A stretch of 64,000 nucleotides of DNA from JBBQSN01 sp963825505. GTDB taxonomy: Bacteria; Actinomycetota; Actinomycetes; Actinomycetales; CAWJMD01. This document shows, in pieces, positions 1 through 8,340 of the stretch (positions within the stretch are counted from its first letter, which is position 1; each line of letters begins with the position of its first letter). Made by a program: the position numbers and the translations under genes. Below the pieces are notes generated by a model, which worked only from the letters and a program-made list of their open reading frames with translations, made no database searches and was not told the origin of the DNA. Location: the NCBI GenBank assembly GCA_963825505.1, contig CAWGTL010000014.1, positions 248,001-312,000 of the forward strand. The letters are read 5' to 3'.

Positions 1-659
1 ACGACCGGCACCCCGTCGCGCACCGGGACGAGCGGGGTGGCGACGACGTCGGCGCCGACGCGGGCGAGCCGGTCGTGGAACGCCCCGGGGGCGAGCAGGT
101 ACGCCGCGACGGCGACCCGCCGACCGGGGTGGTCCGCCCGGGCGCGAGCCACGGCCTCGGCGACGGGCGGGGTGGCGATCGAACCGAATCCGACCGAGAC
201 GGGGCCCTCCCAGCGCTCGCGGACGGCGTCGACCACGGCCGCGACGTCGGCCACCGCGCGTGCGTCGCTGGACCCGGCGGCGGCGACCACCACGGCGTCC
301 CCGGCCTCAGACCCGTTCTCGCGCAGGCGCTGCACGAGCAGCTCGGCGAGCCGGGGGTCGGGGCCGAGGGCGGCAGCGGCCGCGGCCCCGGGAACGGACG
401 CCACGGCCGACGCGATGTCGACGTGGACGTGGTAGCCGCCGGACAGCAGCAGCGGCACCACGACGATCGGCGAGAACCCCTCTGCCCGAGCGTGTTCGAC
501 CACCTCACCGACCTGGGGGTGCTGGACGTCGACCCAGGTCTCGAGAACCTGGTGACCGGCTGCCCGGGCGCGGACCGCGGCCACCAGCGCGGAGACCGCC
601 GACTGCCCGAGCGGGTCGGCCGTGCCGTGCGAGCACAGCACCAGCGCGCGGCCGCTCAC
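1..659 (-). CDS. Sirohydrochlorin chelatase, CbiX/SirB class (3' end outside window)
   Basis: This enzyme inserts iron or cobalt into sirohydrochlorin on the way to siroheme or cobalamin. The gene reads off the left edge, so only about 219 codons are present. The translation opens with ALVLCSHGTADPLG (His11) and continues to LLLSGGYHVHVDI (His77, His79), the histidine motifs that hold the metal in this family. A second, degenerate copy of the fold appears to start near residue 123 (VVVAAAGSSD), as in the long two-domain form. The GTG at 659 is the first usable start after the add stop, 10 nt away, so the two genes are probably co-transcribed. No siroheme or sulfite/nitrite reductase partner is visible in the window; one may lie beyond the edge. 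The choice between iron and cobalt cannot be read from the sequence. Confidence 0.85.
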   Translation of the reverse strand, partial: MSGRALVLCSHGTADPLGQSAVSALVAAVRARAAGHQVLETWVDVQHPQVGEVVEHARAEGFSPIVVVPLLLSGGYHVHVDIASAVASVPGAAAAAALGPDPRLAELLVQRLRENGSEAGDAVVVAAAGSSDARAVADVAAVVDAVRERWEGPVSVGFGSIATPPVAEAVARARADHPGRRVAVAAYLLAPGAFHDRLARVGADVVATPLVPVRDGVPV

Positions 660-669
660 GCCGGCGTGC

Positions 670-1704
670 TCACGACGCGAGCCACTCGTCGACCCCCGCC
701 AGGAGCTGCTTCTTCACGTCGTCCGGTGCGACGCTGGCGCGCACCGACGAGGCCGCCAGGGCGGCAACAGCGGGGTCGCTCATGGCGTGATCGATTCTGG
801 CGGAATGGTACTGGGCGAGGAGGCGGGACCCGAACAGCAGCGGGTCGTCGGCGCCGAGGGCGATCGTGGCGCCTGCCTCGACGAGCGCGGGGAGGGGCAC
901 GTCGGCGAGCGTGGCGAACACGCCGAGCGAGACGTTGCTCGCCGGGCACACCTCGAGCGCGATGCCGGCGTCGACCACGCGCCGGAGCACCGCGGGGTCC
1001 TCGCCCGACCGCACGCCGTGGCCGATCCTGGTGGGGGACAGGTGATCGAGGGTCACCTGGACGTGGTCGGGCCCGAGCAGCTCGCCGCTGTGCGGCACGC
1101 ACGCCAGGCCGGCACGGCGAGCGAGGTCGAAGGCCGGGGCGAACTCGGAGGTCCAACCGCGCCGCTCGTCGTTCGACAGGCCGAACCCGACGACCGTCCC
1201 CGGGCCCTCGCCCTGGTACCGGACGGCGAGCCGTGCCAGCGTGCGGGCGTCGAGCGGGTGCCGGATCCGGCTGGCCGCCACCACGACGGCGACCTGCGTG
1301 CCGGTGGCGAGGGAGGCCGCCCGCGCCTCGTCGAGCACGATCTCCAGCGCCGGCGTGACACCCCCGACGAACGGGGCGTACGACGTCGGGTCGACCTGCA
1401 GCTCCAGCCAGCGCGAGCCCTCGGCGGCGTCGTCCTCGGCGGCCTCGCGGACGATCCGGCGCATCGCGGCCTCGTCGCGGACGACCGCCCGGGCGGCGTC
1501 GTAGAGCCGCTGGAACCGGAACCACCCGCGGGCGTCGGAGGTGAGGTGGATTGCCTGCTGGTCGCGCAAGGAGGCCGGCAGCCGGATGCCGCGGGCGTCG
1601 GCCATCTCGATCAGGGTCGAGGGACGCATCGAGCCGGTGAAGTGCAGGTGCAGGTGCGCCTTCGGCAACGTGGCGAGGTCGCGTCCCTCGTCACCGTCCG
1701 GCAT
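670..1704 (-). CDS. add: Adenosine deaminase family protein
   Basis: A 344-residue cytosolic metal-dependent purine deaminase that converts adenosine (or a related adenine nucleoside) to the inosine form in purine salvage. The metal-binding KAHLHLHFTGSMR motif lies near residues 15-27. Further along are HSGE (catalytic Glu), RIGHG and LGADDP, the order expected for the amidohydrolase-fold ADA family. HSGE replaces the commoner HAGE and LGADDP replaces SLNTDDP, so this is a divergent actinobacterial branch. Aminodeoxyfutalosine deaminase is a possible alternative that motifs alone do not exclude. The ATG at 1704 gives the normal family length. The gene lies 20 nt from the response regulator and 10 nt before the chelatase gene, all leftward. 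Confidence 0.85.
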   Translation of the reverse strand: MPDGDEGRDLATLPKAHLHLHFTGSMRPSTLIEMADARGIRLPASLRDQQAIHLTSDARGWFRFQRLYDAARAVVRDEAAMRRIVREAAEDDAAEGSRWLELQVDPTSYAPFVGGVTPALEIVLDEARAASLATGTQVAVVVAASRIRHPLDARTLARLAVRYQGEGPGTVVGFGLSNDERRGWTSEFAPAFDLARRAGLACVPHSGELLGPDHVQVTLDHLSPTRIGHGVRSGEDPAVLRRVVDAGIALEVCPASNVSLGVFATLADVPLPALVEAGATIALGADDPLLFGSRLLAQYHSARIDHAMSDPAVAALAASSVRASVAPDDVKKQLLAGVDEWLAS

Positions 1705-1724
1705 CCCCCGAGTCTGCCAGCGGC

Positions 1725-2399
1725 TCAGCCGGTGCGTCCCGGCGGCCTGATCAGCCCGCGATCGAGCGCCACGGTGACCGCGCGGGTGCGGTCGTCGACC
1801 CCCAGCTTGGCGAACAGCCGCAGCAGGTGGGTCTTCACCGTCGACTCGCCGATGAACAGCTCGCGTCCGATCTCGGCGTTGGTGAGTCCGCGGGCCACGC
1901 CGTCGAGCACCTCGATCTCCCGTCGCGTCGGCACCGGCTGGTCGGGCTGGCGGGCGCGCCGGACCAGGTGCCCGGCCACCGAGGGCGCGAGCACGGTCTC
2001 GCCCCGCGCGGCCGCCCTGATCCCCTCGAGCAGCCGGTCGCGCGGCACGTCCTTGAGCAGGTAGCCGCTGGCCCCGGCCTCGATCGCGCGGACGATGTCG
2101 GTGTCGGTGTCGTAGGTGGTCAGGACCAGCACAGCCGTCCCCGGCGCCTCGCGCAGCAGCGCCTCGGTGGCCGTCGCGCCGTCGACCCGCGGCATCCGCA
2201 GGTCCATCAGCACCACGTCGGGCGCGGCGCCGGCCGCGCGCAGCCGCCGCACCTCGTCGGCGACCTCGGCGCCGTCGTCCGCCTCGCCCACCACCTCCAG
2301 GCCGTCGTCGGTCTGCAGCAGGGCGACCAGGCCGGTGCGCACCACCGGGTGGTCGTCGACCACCAGCACCCGGATCGGGCCTGCCCTCCGCTCGCTCAC
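1725..2399 (-). CDS. NarL/LuxR-family response regulator
   Basis: A 224-residue two-component response regulator. The receiver domain covers about residues 9-125, with acidic pocket D15/D16, phospho-acceptor D66 in VVLMDLRMP and the conserved Lys in YLLKD near 116. A LuxR-type helix-turn-helix follows (residues about 155-218: PTRREIEVLDGVARGLTN, then ESTVKTHLLRLFAKLGV). The GTG at 2399 overlaps the kinase stop codon by 4 nt (GTGA), which fixes the start; the open frame continues far upstream but only as a high-GC shadow. With the kinase and the exporter genes it forms a four-gene leftward operon, so its likely targets are that operon or other envelope-stress exporters (inference). Confidence 0.93.
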   Translation of the reverse strand: MSERRAGPIRVLVVDDHPVVRTGLVALLQTDDGLEVVGEADDGAEVADEVRRLRAAGAAPDVVLMDLRMPRVDGATATEALLREAPGTAVLVLTTYDTDTDIVRAIEAGASGYLLKDVPRDRLLEGIRAAARGETVLAPSVAGHLVRRARQPDQPVPTRREIEVLDGVARGLTNAEIGRELFIGESTVKTHLLRLFAKLGVDDRTRAVTVALDRGLIRPPGRTG

Positions 2400-3604
2400 G
2401 GCAGGCTCACCCGCAGCCGGGTGCCGCGACCGGGTGCGGAGTCGACGTCGAGCCGTCCGCCCGCGGCCTCCACCCGCCGGCGCATGCCGTCCAGGCCGAA
2501 GCCGGCGACCGCGGCGGGGTCGAAGCCGACGCCGTCGTCGACGACCTCGACCACCGGGTCCGGGTCGGCGGCCAGGCGCAGCACGACCCGTCCCGCACCG
2601 GCGTGCCGCCGGACGTTCGACAGCGCCTCCTGGACCGCCCGCACCAGCACGACCGCCCGGTCGGTGCCGAGCTCGGCCTCGGGAGGCCAGGTGCTCTCGA
2701 CCACGACCTCGACGCCCGTCTCGGCGCCGAACCGCTCGGCCACCCGGGCGAGCGCGGCGTCGACGTCGGAGCCCTGCAGGTCGACCGGCCCGAACGCCGC
2801 CACCAGCGCTCGGGCCTCGCCGAGGTTCTGGCGGGCGGTCTGCTCGATCAGGTCGAGCCGTGCGGTGTCCGCGCCCGCCGCCGCCAGCCGGGCCGACTCG
2901 GCCTGCGCCAGCGCGACGATGCTGGTGAAGCCCTGCGCGAGGGTGTCGTGGATCTCGCCGGCCACCCGCTCGCGCTCGGCCACCACGCCTGCAGCGTGCT
3001 GGGCCACGCCCAGCTCGGCGCGGGTGCGCTCGAGCTCGGCGATCAGCTCCGCGCGCTGCTCGCTCTGCTCGATGATCCGGCCGATCCACAGCCCGAGGAC
3101 CAGCGAGACCGCCAGCCCGCTGCCCATCGACACCACGACGTCGCGGATCGTGTCGGGGTCGGTGCCCTCGCCGACGAGCAGGCCGGCGCCGGACACCACG
3201 CACAGCACGGCCGCCCAGACCACCCCGGCGCGGTAGGAGGGCGCGTAGAACCAGATCTGGGGGTAGGCCGCGAACAGCAGGAGCGACGCGCGTCCGCCCT
3301 CGAGGCCGAGCAGCACGCCGACCGCCACGACGAGGACGACCAGGTACGCCGCGCCCCGACGGTCGTCGTCGCGGGTGGCCGCCGGGAGACCGAGCAGCAG
3401 GTACGCCAGGGCGAGCACGCCGACGGCGGCCAGCGACTGCGGCGCCGTGTCGCCCGGGTCGTCGCCGACGACGATCACGCCGCCCAGCACCACCAGCAGC
3501 GCGGCGAAGGTCAGGTGCCACCCGAGCACCGTGCGGCTGACGACCGACGGCTGGTCGCGAGAGACCGGCCCACCGGTGCCCGCGCCGCCGTCCACGACCG
3601 TCAT
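2396..3604 (-). CDS. NarL-type membrane sensor histidine kinase
   Basis: A 402-residue membrane kinase. Residues about 25-175 hold five to six hydrophobic segments with short loops, so the sensing part is embedded in the membrane and lacks a large extracellular domain. A short coiled coil (about 178-212) leads to the HisKA_3 dimerisation box ERERVAGEIHDTLAQG, with H219 the phosphorylated residue. The C-terminal ATPase part shows NVRRHA, VEVVDDGVGFDP and GFGLDGMRRRVEAAGG. This layout matches kinases of the DesK/LiaS type that sense membrane or cell-wall stress. It starts at ATG 3604, 6 nt after the permease gene, and overlaps the response regulator by 4 nt. Confidence 0.92.
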   Translation of the reverse strand: MTVVDGGAGTGGPVSRDQPSVVSRTVLGWHLTFAALLVVLGGVIVVGDDPGDTAPQSLAAVGVLALAYLLLGLPAATRDDDRRGAAYLVVLVVAVGVLLGLEGGRASLLLFAAYPQIWFYAPSYRAGVVWAAVLCVVSGAGLLVGEGTDPDTIRDVVVSMGSGLAVSLVLGLWIGRIIEQSEQRAELIAELERTRAELGVAQHAAGVVAERERVAGEIHDTLAQGFTSIVALAQAESARLAAAGADTARLDLIEQTARQNLGEARALVAAFGPVDLQGSDVDAALARVAERFGAETGVEVVVESTWPPEAELGTDRAVVLVRAVQEALSNVRRHAGAGRVVLRLAADPDPVVEVVDDGVGFDPAAVAGFGLDGMRRRVEAAGGRLDVDSAPGRGTRLRVSLP

Positions 3605-3610
3605 CGTGCC

Positions 3611-4462
3611 TCAGCCGGCGTCGCGCCGGGTCCAGCGGAAGGTGCGCAGGCACAGCGCCGTCCCGATCACGAGCCAGGCGAGGAGCACCAGCGCGGTGAG
3701 CCCGTGCTCCCAGCTGCCGCCCGGCTCGGCCACGACGTAGGAGTCGGGCAGGAACACCGAGCGCATGCCGAGGGTCATCCACCGCAGCGGGAAGACCGAC
3801 GCCGCGGTCTGCATCCACTCCGGCAGGTCCGAGAACACGAAGTACACGCCGGACACGAACTGCAGCACGATCACGATCGGGGTGATGACCGCGTTGGCCT
3901 CCTGCGCCGAGCGCGGCAGCGCCGAGACGCCGATCCCGAGGACCGAACCGGCCGCGGTGCCGAGCAGGTAGACCCAGGCGAAGGTCGCCCAGCGGGAGGG
4001 GTCGGACGGCAGGTCGACGTCGAAGAAGAGATCAGCGGCGAGCAGGGTGACGGCGGTCTGCACGCCACCCACCAGCAGCACCAGCCCGATCTTGCCGAGC
4101 AGGTAGGCCGCGGGCGGCATCGGCGTGCCGCGCAACCGCTTCAGCAGTCCCTGGTCGCGCTCGTCCGCGATCGACAGCCCGAGGTTCTGGAAGCTGCTGA
4201 GCATCACGCCCGTGGCGATCATCCCGGCCAGGAAGTACTGGACGAACGTGACACCGCCGGGGCCGACGTCCTGGTCGCCGAAGACCGACCCGAAGATCAG
4301 GAGCATGACCACCGGGAAGGCGAAGATGAAGGCCATCGCCATCCCGTCGCGGGAGAAGACGCGCAGCTCGGTCACCACCCGACTGGCAGTTGCGTGGGCG
4401 AGAACCGATGCAGCAGAACGCTTCTGGACGGACAGCGCTGGGGGTGAGGTCGTGGCGGTCAT
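3611..4462 (-). CDS. ABC-2 type transporter permease
   Basis: A 283-residue membrane subunit of an exporter. After a cytosolic N-terminus (about 45 residues) come six hydrophobic segments, including FIFAFPVVMLLIFGSVFG, and the ABC-2 family feature of a conserved cytoplasmic loop ERDQGLLKRLRGTPMPP. The substrate cannot be read from the sequence; relatives export drugs, peptides or lipids. It overlaps the ATPase gene by 4 nt (ATGA) and is followed after 6 nt by the sensor kinase, so transporter and kinase are translated from one message. In several Gram-positive systems such a permease also relays the stress signal to the kinase; that is a possibility here, not something the sequence shows. Confidence 0.9.
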   Translation of the reverse strand: MTATTSPPALSVQKRSAASVLAHATASRVVTELRVFSRDGMAMAFIFAFPVVMLLIFGSVFGDQDVGPGGVTFVQYFLAGMIATGVMLSSFQNLGLSIADERDQGLLKRLRGTPMPPAAYLLGKIGLVLLVGGVQTAVTLLAADLFFDVDLPSDPSRWATFAWVYLLGTAAGSVLGIGVSALPRSAQEANAVITPIVIVLQFVSGVYFVFSDLPEWMQTAASVFPLRWMTLGMRSVFLPDSYVVAEPGGSWEHGLTALVLLAWLVIGTALCLRTFRWTRRDAG

Positions 4463-5316
4463 CGCGCCGCGCTCCCGACCATCGTGAGGTAGGTGTCCTC
4501 GAGAGTCGGACGCAGCACCTCGAGGTCGGCGATCTCCTCGCCCGGGCGCCGGGCGAGCAGCCCGGCGACCAGCGCGGTCGGCGTCGCCGTGCGCTCCTCG
4601 TGCGGGCCCCGCTCGTCGGACCAGCGCACCGTGGCCGTCGCCTGCAGGCGGCCGCCGAGGGTGGCCGGCTCGGAGACCTCGACCATCCGACCGGCGGCGA
4701 TCACCCCCACCCGGTCGGCGAGGTGCTCGGCCTCGTCCATGTAGTGGGTGGTGAGCAGGATGGTGGTGCCCTCGTCGGCCAGCGTGCGCACCAGGCCCCA
4801 GAACTGCCGCCGCGCCTGCGGGTCGAAACCGGTGGTCGGCTCGTCCAGGAAGAGCAGCTCGGGTCGACCGACGATGCCGAGCGCGACGTCGAGCCGTCGG
4901 CGCTGCCCGCCGGACAGCGCGCGGGCCCGGGTCCTGGCCTTGTCCCGCAGCCCGACGGCGTCGATGACCTCGTCCGGGTCACGGGGGTCGGGGTAGAAGC
5001 CCGCGAGGTGCCGGACGAGCTCGGTGACGGTGAGCGCCCCGCTGTCCTGGCCGGACTGCAGCACGATCCCGATCCGGGTCCGCCAGTCCAGCCCCGCGGT
5101 GCCGGGGTCGGCGCCGAGGACCGACACCTCCCCCGAGTCGCGCCGGCGGTGGCCCTCGAGCACCTCGACGGCGGTGGTCTTGCCCGCCCCGTTGGGCCCG
5201 AGCAGCGCGAAGGTCTCCCCGCGGCGCACGTCCAGGTCGATCCCGTCGACCGCGGCGCGGTCGCCGTACCTCTTGGTGAGGCCGCGGACGCGCACGGCCA
5301 GGTCGCTGTCGTCCAT
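4459..5316 (-). CDS. ABC transporter ATP-binding protein (exporter)
   Basis: ATPase partner of the adjacent ABC-2 permease, 285 residues from ATG 5316. Walker A is LGPNGAGKTT (about 39-48), the signature is LSGGQRRRLDVA, Walker B is ELLFLDEPT, followed by a D-loop and the switch His in LLTTHYMDEA. A C-terminal region of about 70 residues carries the extra fold usual for drug-exporter ATPases of the CcmA/DrrA group. An in-frame GTG at 5343 would add nine residues (PLARDPGV); ATG 5316 is preferred because the domain starts there. It is the first gene of the leftward exporter/two-component operon. Confidence 0.92.
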   Translation of the reverse strand: MDDSDLAVRVRGLTKRYGDRAAVDGIDLDVRRGETFALLGPNGAGKTTAVEVLEGHRRRDSGEVSVLGADPGTAGLDWRTRIGIVLQSGQDSGALTVTELVRHLAGFYPDPRDPDEVIDAVGLRDKARTRARALSGGQRRRLDVALGIVGRPELLFLDEPTTGFDPQARRQFWGLVRTLADEGTTILLTTHYMDEAEHLADRVGVIAAGRMVEVSEPATLGGRLQATATVRWSDERGPHEERTATPTALVAGLLARRPGEEIADLEVLRPTLEDTYLTMVGSAAR

Positions 5317-5361
5317 GACCCCAGGGTCACGGGCGAGGGGCACCTCGCGCGAGGACCTTCA

Positions 5362-5393
5362 GTCCTACTCCCGCGTCCACCGACCGGTGGACG
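5362..5393 (-). promoter_or_regulatory. Inverted repeat overlapping a putative promoter of the exporter/two-component operon
   Basis: A perfect inverted repeat lies at 5374-5393: arms CGTCCACCG and CGGTGGACG around AC. On the minus strand a -10-like TAGGAC (5367-5362) follows, with the palindrome covering the expected -35 zone, 46-58 nt upstream of the ATPase start. The repeat also lies 24 nt downstream of the stop codon of the LuxR/TPR gene, so it may instead be that gene's terminator, although no T tract follows. Operator and terminator readings remain open. Confidence 0.4.
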
Positions 5394-5416
5394 GCGCGGT
5401 CGACCACGTCCCCGGT

Positions 5417-7045
5417 TCAGTGGAGGTGGTGCTCGAAGGCGAAGGCCGCGGCGGCCGTCCGCGAGCCGACATCGAGCTTGACGAAGATGTTCGACAGGTG
5501 CCGGGCGACGGTCTTCTCGCTCAGCACCAGCGCGGCTGCGATCTGGGTGTTGCTGCGACCGGTGGCGACCAACCGCAGCACCTCCACCTCGCGGCCGGTC
5601 AGGCCCGCCGGGTTGCGGCTCGGTCGGAGCAGGTGCTCCACCTCCGACGCCGCAGGGCGCGCGCCCAGCCGCTCGAACCCTGCGCGCGCGGACTCCAGCT
5701 CGCGTCGTCCCGACGCCGTGTCCCCCAGGTCGGTGAGGGCGCGACCGGTCAGCAGCCGGACGCGCGCGAGCTCGTAGGGATCGCCGACCCGTTCCCACAG
5801 CCGACGGGCTGCTCGCAGGTCGGCGAGCGCGCCGGCGGCGTCCCCGGCGGCCAGGTCGACGGCCCCCGACGCGAACGCGGCCCTGGCACGCAGTCCGTCG
5901 GTGCCGACCTGCTCCGCAGCCGCGGCCAGCCGGTCGGCGGCCGCTCGCGCCTCACCGAGGGCGCCGGCGGCGACCAGGAGGTCGATCGCCGCGGGCAGCA
6001 GCCGGCACCGGTCCACCAGCCGGGTGACCTCCGCGACCAGCCGTCGTGCCGCCGCCAGCGCGGTGTCGCCGGACCCCTGGGCCAGCCAGAGCAGCGCCAG
6101 GCCCGGCTGCGGGTCGAAGCCGAGCTCGGTCGAGAGCTCGTAGGCCGACGACGCGGCGTCCAGGTCGCCGCGCTGGCGCAGGACGTCACCCCTGGCGTAC
6201 TGCGCCAGGCCCGCGGCGCCGTGCGCGCCCGCCTCCTGGTAGCGCTCGACCGCTCGGGTGAGCTCCTCGAGAGCCTCGGGCCACGCCCCGCGCGCCCGCA
6301 TCACCTGGCCACGATGCAGGGAGCACTGACCGGTGAAGGCCACGAGGCCGGGCTGAGCCACGCACCAGCGGTGCAGGGCGGACGTCCACTCCGCGACCCG
6401 GCCCAGCTCCTCGATCTCCTGGCAGCCCTCGATCGCGGTGCAGTACACGTCTCCCAGGACGGCGGGGGACACCTCGCCGGCGACGGCTCCCGCCATCGCC
6501 TCGTCGAGCAGCCGCAGTCCTTCGGGGACCCGTTCCGCGTAGATGGCGAGCCTGCCCTGCGCACACAGGCCGAGCGCGAGCAGATCGCGGTCGTGGTGCG
6601 TCCGGCCTGCGGCCGTGGTCCTGGCGGCGGCGGCCCAGGCGGCTGCCAGGTCGCCCTCGGCCAGGTGGACCGGCACCTGCAGGGCGGCGACGTAGCCGCG
6701 CTCCACCGCGTGCTCGTCCAGATCCGCGACGAGCCGGTCGGCGCGCGCCGTCCACCCCCTGGCCAGAGCCGGCTCCCCACCTGCGGCCAGGACGGTCGCG
6801 AGGTGGTAGCAGCAGCGCACCGCGCCGGACAGGTCGCCGGCGTCCTGGCGAACGAGGAAGCCGCGTTGCTGGAAGCGCGCGGACGCGTCGTGGTCTCCCT
6901 GCAGGTACGCCGCCGTCGCGGCGTCCCCCAGGTCGTGCGCGCTCATGTCGGCGGGCTCGATCCCGGACCAGACGTCCAGGGCCGAGGCCCAGTCGCCCTG
7001 CTCGTAGTCCGCGCGGGCCCGCACCAGGTCGTCGACCACACCCAC
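5417..7045 (-). CDS. TPR-rich LuxR-family transcriptional regulator
   Basis: A 542-residue regulator made almost entirely of alpha-helical tetratricopeptide-like repeats (residues about 1-475), ending in a LuxR helix-turn-helix (about 480-540: GLTGREVEVLRLVATGRSN, then SEKTVARHLSNIFVKLDVGSRT). It lacks both the N-terminal receiver domain of two-component regulators and the AAA/P-loop of the LAL/MalT type, so any signal would be read by the repeat array. The GTG at 7045 has a well-spaced GGAGGT 7 nt upstream. It is transcribed away from the methyltransferase-fusion/monooxygenase pair across 170 bp, which makes that pair its most likely target (inference). Confidence 0.88.
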   Translation of the reverse strand: MGVVDDLVRARADYEQGDWASALDVWSGIEPADMSAHDLGDAATAAYLQGDHDASARFQQRGFLVRQDAGDLSGAVRCCYHLATVLAAGGEPALARGWTARADRLVADLDEHAVERGYVAALQVPVHLAEGDLAAAWAAAARTTAAGRTHHDRDLLALGLCAQGRLAIYAERVPEGLRLLDEAMAGAVAGEVSPAVLGDVYCTAIEGCQEIEELGRVAEWTSALHRWCVAQPGLVAFTGQCSLHRGQVMRARGAWPEALEELTRAVERYQEAGAHGAAGLAQYARGDVLRQRGDLDAASSAYELSTELGFDPQPGLALLWLAQGSGDTALAAARRLVAEVTRLVDRCRLLPAAIDLLVAAGALGEARAAADRLAAAAEQVGTDGLRARAAFASGAVDLAAGDAAGALADLRAARRLWERVGDPYELARVRLLTGRALTDLGDTASGRRELESARAGFERLGARPAASEVEHLLRPSRNPAGLTGREVEVLRLVATGRSNTQIAAALVLSEKTVARHLSNIFVKLDVGSRTAAAAFAFEHHLH

Positions 7046-7065
7046 CGCGGGAACCTCCGGCGCGG

Positions 7066-7184
7066 ACGATACTCCTGGGCCTGCCGGACGGCCCGAGACC
7101 GCCGTGGGTGCATCTGCCCACTGCGCGGCACCCGCGAGGTGGGTGGATCGTCCGATGCGCCCGCGGTCACCGGCTCCCTAGCGT
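7066..7184. promoter_or_regulatory. Divergent promoter region between LuxR/TPR gene and methyltransferase-fusion gene
   Basis: The 170-bp spacer carries a -10-like TATCGT on the minus strand (7071-7066), about 20 nt before the regulator start, and a -10-like TAGCGT on the plus strand (about 7179-7184), about 32 nt before the fusion gene. Neither has a clear -35. I found no strong palindrome here. Confidence 0.35.
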
Positions 7185-7215
7185 CAGCCGGGAACCGACG
7201 AGAGAGGACGATCCG

Positions 7216-8340
7216 ATGCCGCTGTTCCTCGACATCCACTCCCTGGACGACCCCGTGGCGCTCGGCGACGTGGCCCGGGCCCACGACGCCGACCTGCGCA
7301 CCCAGGCGCCGTACGGCGTCGACTACCTGCGCTACTGGGTGGACGAGACCGCAGGGAAGATCTTCTGCCTGGTCGACGCACCCTCCGCCGACGCCGCCGC
7401 GACCGTCCACCGCGAGGCGCACGGCCTCGTCGCCTCGGAGATCTACCAGGTCACCGAGGGTGCGACGGGTGGCGCGACGAACGGGCACCCGGACGCAGCG
7501 GCCGGGCACGACGACGTCGCGCCGTCCGAGGCCTGGGACGCGATCGCCGCCGCCTACGCCGAGCTGGTGGCCCCGGGGGAGCAGCCGCTGTCGGCCGCTG
7601 CGCTCGACCTGGTCGACCTGCGCCCCGGCGAGACCTTCCTCGACGTGGCCGCCGGGCCCGGCGGTCTGGGCCTGGCGGCGGCCAGGCTGGGCGCGACGGT
7701 GCTGGCCACGGACTGGGCGCCGCAGATGGTGGCGCAGTTCCAGGCACGGATCGTGTCCGAGCGGATTACCTCGGCCCAGGCGCGGGTGATGGATGCCCAC
7801 GCTCTCGAGATCGAGGACGACCGGTTCGACGTCACCGGCTCCCAGTTCGGCGTGATGCTGGTGCCGGAGCAGGCCGTCGCCCTGCGGGAGATGGTCCGGG
7901 TGACCCGGCCGGGGGGACGGGTGCTGCTGGTGGCCTACGGCTCGCCGGCACGGTACGAGGCGCTCCAGCTGTTCGTCGCGGCCCTGCGGTCCGTCGTCCC
8001 CGCGTTCCCGGGCCTGCCGGACCCGCCGCCGCTGGAGTTCCAGGTGTCCGACCCGGAGGTGCTGCGGGACCGGTTGGTCGCAGCCGGTCTGACCGAGGTC
8101 CACGTGGACACCTCGCACCAGGAGCGGGTGGAGCTCGCGTCCGGCGAGGCCTGCTGGGGCTGGTTGCTCGCTGGCAACCCGGTCGTCGGGGCCATCATCG
8201 AGGACGTCGGCGAGGCGGACCGGGAGCGGGTGCGCGCAGCGCTCGAGGAGGCGATCCGCGTGCGCGCGGGTGACGGCGACGTCGCCGTGCTGACCGCAGC
8301 GGTCAACATCGGCTGGGGTCGCAAGGGCGTCGGCGGGTGA
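7216..8340 (+). CDS. DUF4242 domain fused to SAM-dependent methyltransferase
   Basis: A 374-residue two-domain protein. Residues 1-80 match the DUF4242 family (relatives include a nickel-binding actinobacterial protein), recognisable by MPLFLDIHSLDD, YGVDYLRYWVDETAGKIFC and HREAHGLVASEIYQV. An Ala/Gly-rich linker (81-102) joins it to a class I methyltransferase: motif I DVAAGPGG at 143-150, acidic D166 after strand 2, and a late RPGGRVLLVAYG at 231-242. DUF4242 proteins usually stand alone, so the fusion is unusual. The start at ATG 7216 is preferred over the in-frame ATG 7108 because DUF4242 begins exactly there and a GAGAGAGGA ribosome site precedes it. It overlaps the monooxygenase by 4 nt. 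The methyl acceptor is unknown. Confidence 0.85.
   Translation: MPLFLDIHSLDDPVALGDVARAHDADLRTQAPYGVDYLRYWVDETAGKIFCLVDAPSADAAATVHREAHGLVASEIYQVTEGATGGATNGHPDAAAGHDDVAPSEAWDAIAAAYAELVAPGEQPLSAAALDLVDLRPGETFLDVAAGPGGLGLAAARLGATVLATDWAPQMVAQFQARIVSERITSAQARVMDAHALEIEDDRFDVTGSQFGVMLVPEQAVALREMVRVTRPGGRVLLVAYGSPARYEALQLFVAALRSVVPAFPGLPDPPPLEFQVSDPEVLRDRLVAAGLTEVHVDTSHQERVELASGEACWGWLLAGNPVVGAIIEDVGEADRERVRAALEEAIRVRAGDGDVAVLTAAVNIGWGRKGVGG

Noticed and set aside
75..2064. Long plus-strand frames over the chelatase, add and response-regulator genes
   Set aside because: Arg/Gly/Ala-rich translations without motifs, antisense to genes with clear catalytic signatures.
1725..3818. A 697-codon minus-strand frame suggesting a kinase-regulator fusion
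   Set aside because: The upstream part is an out-of-frame reading of the kinase gene; the response regulator starts at GTG 2399, overlapping the kinase stop.
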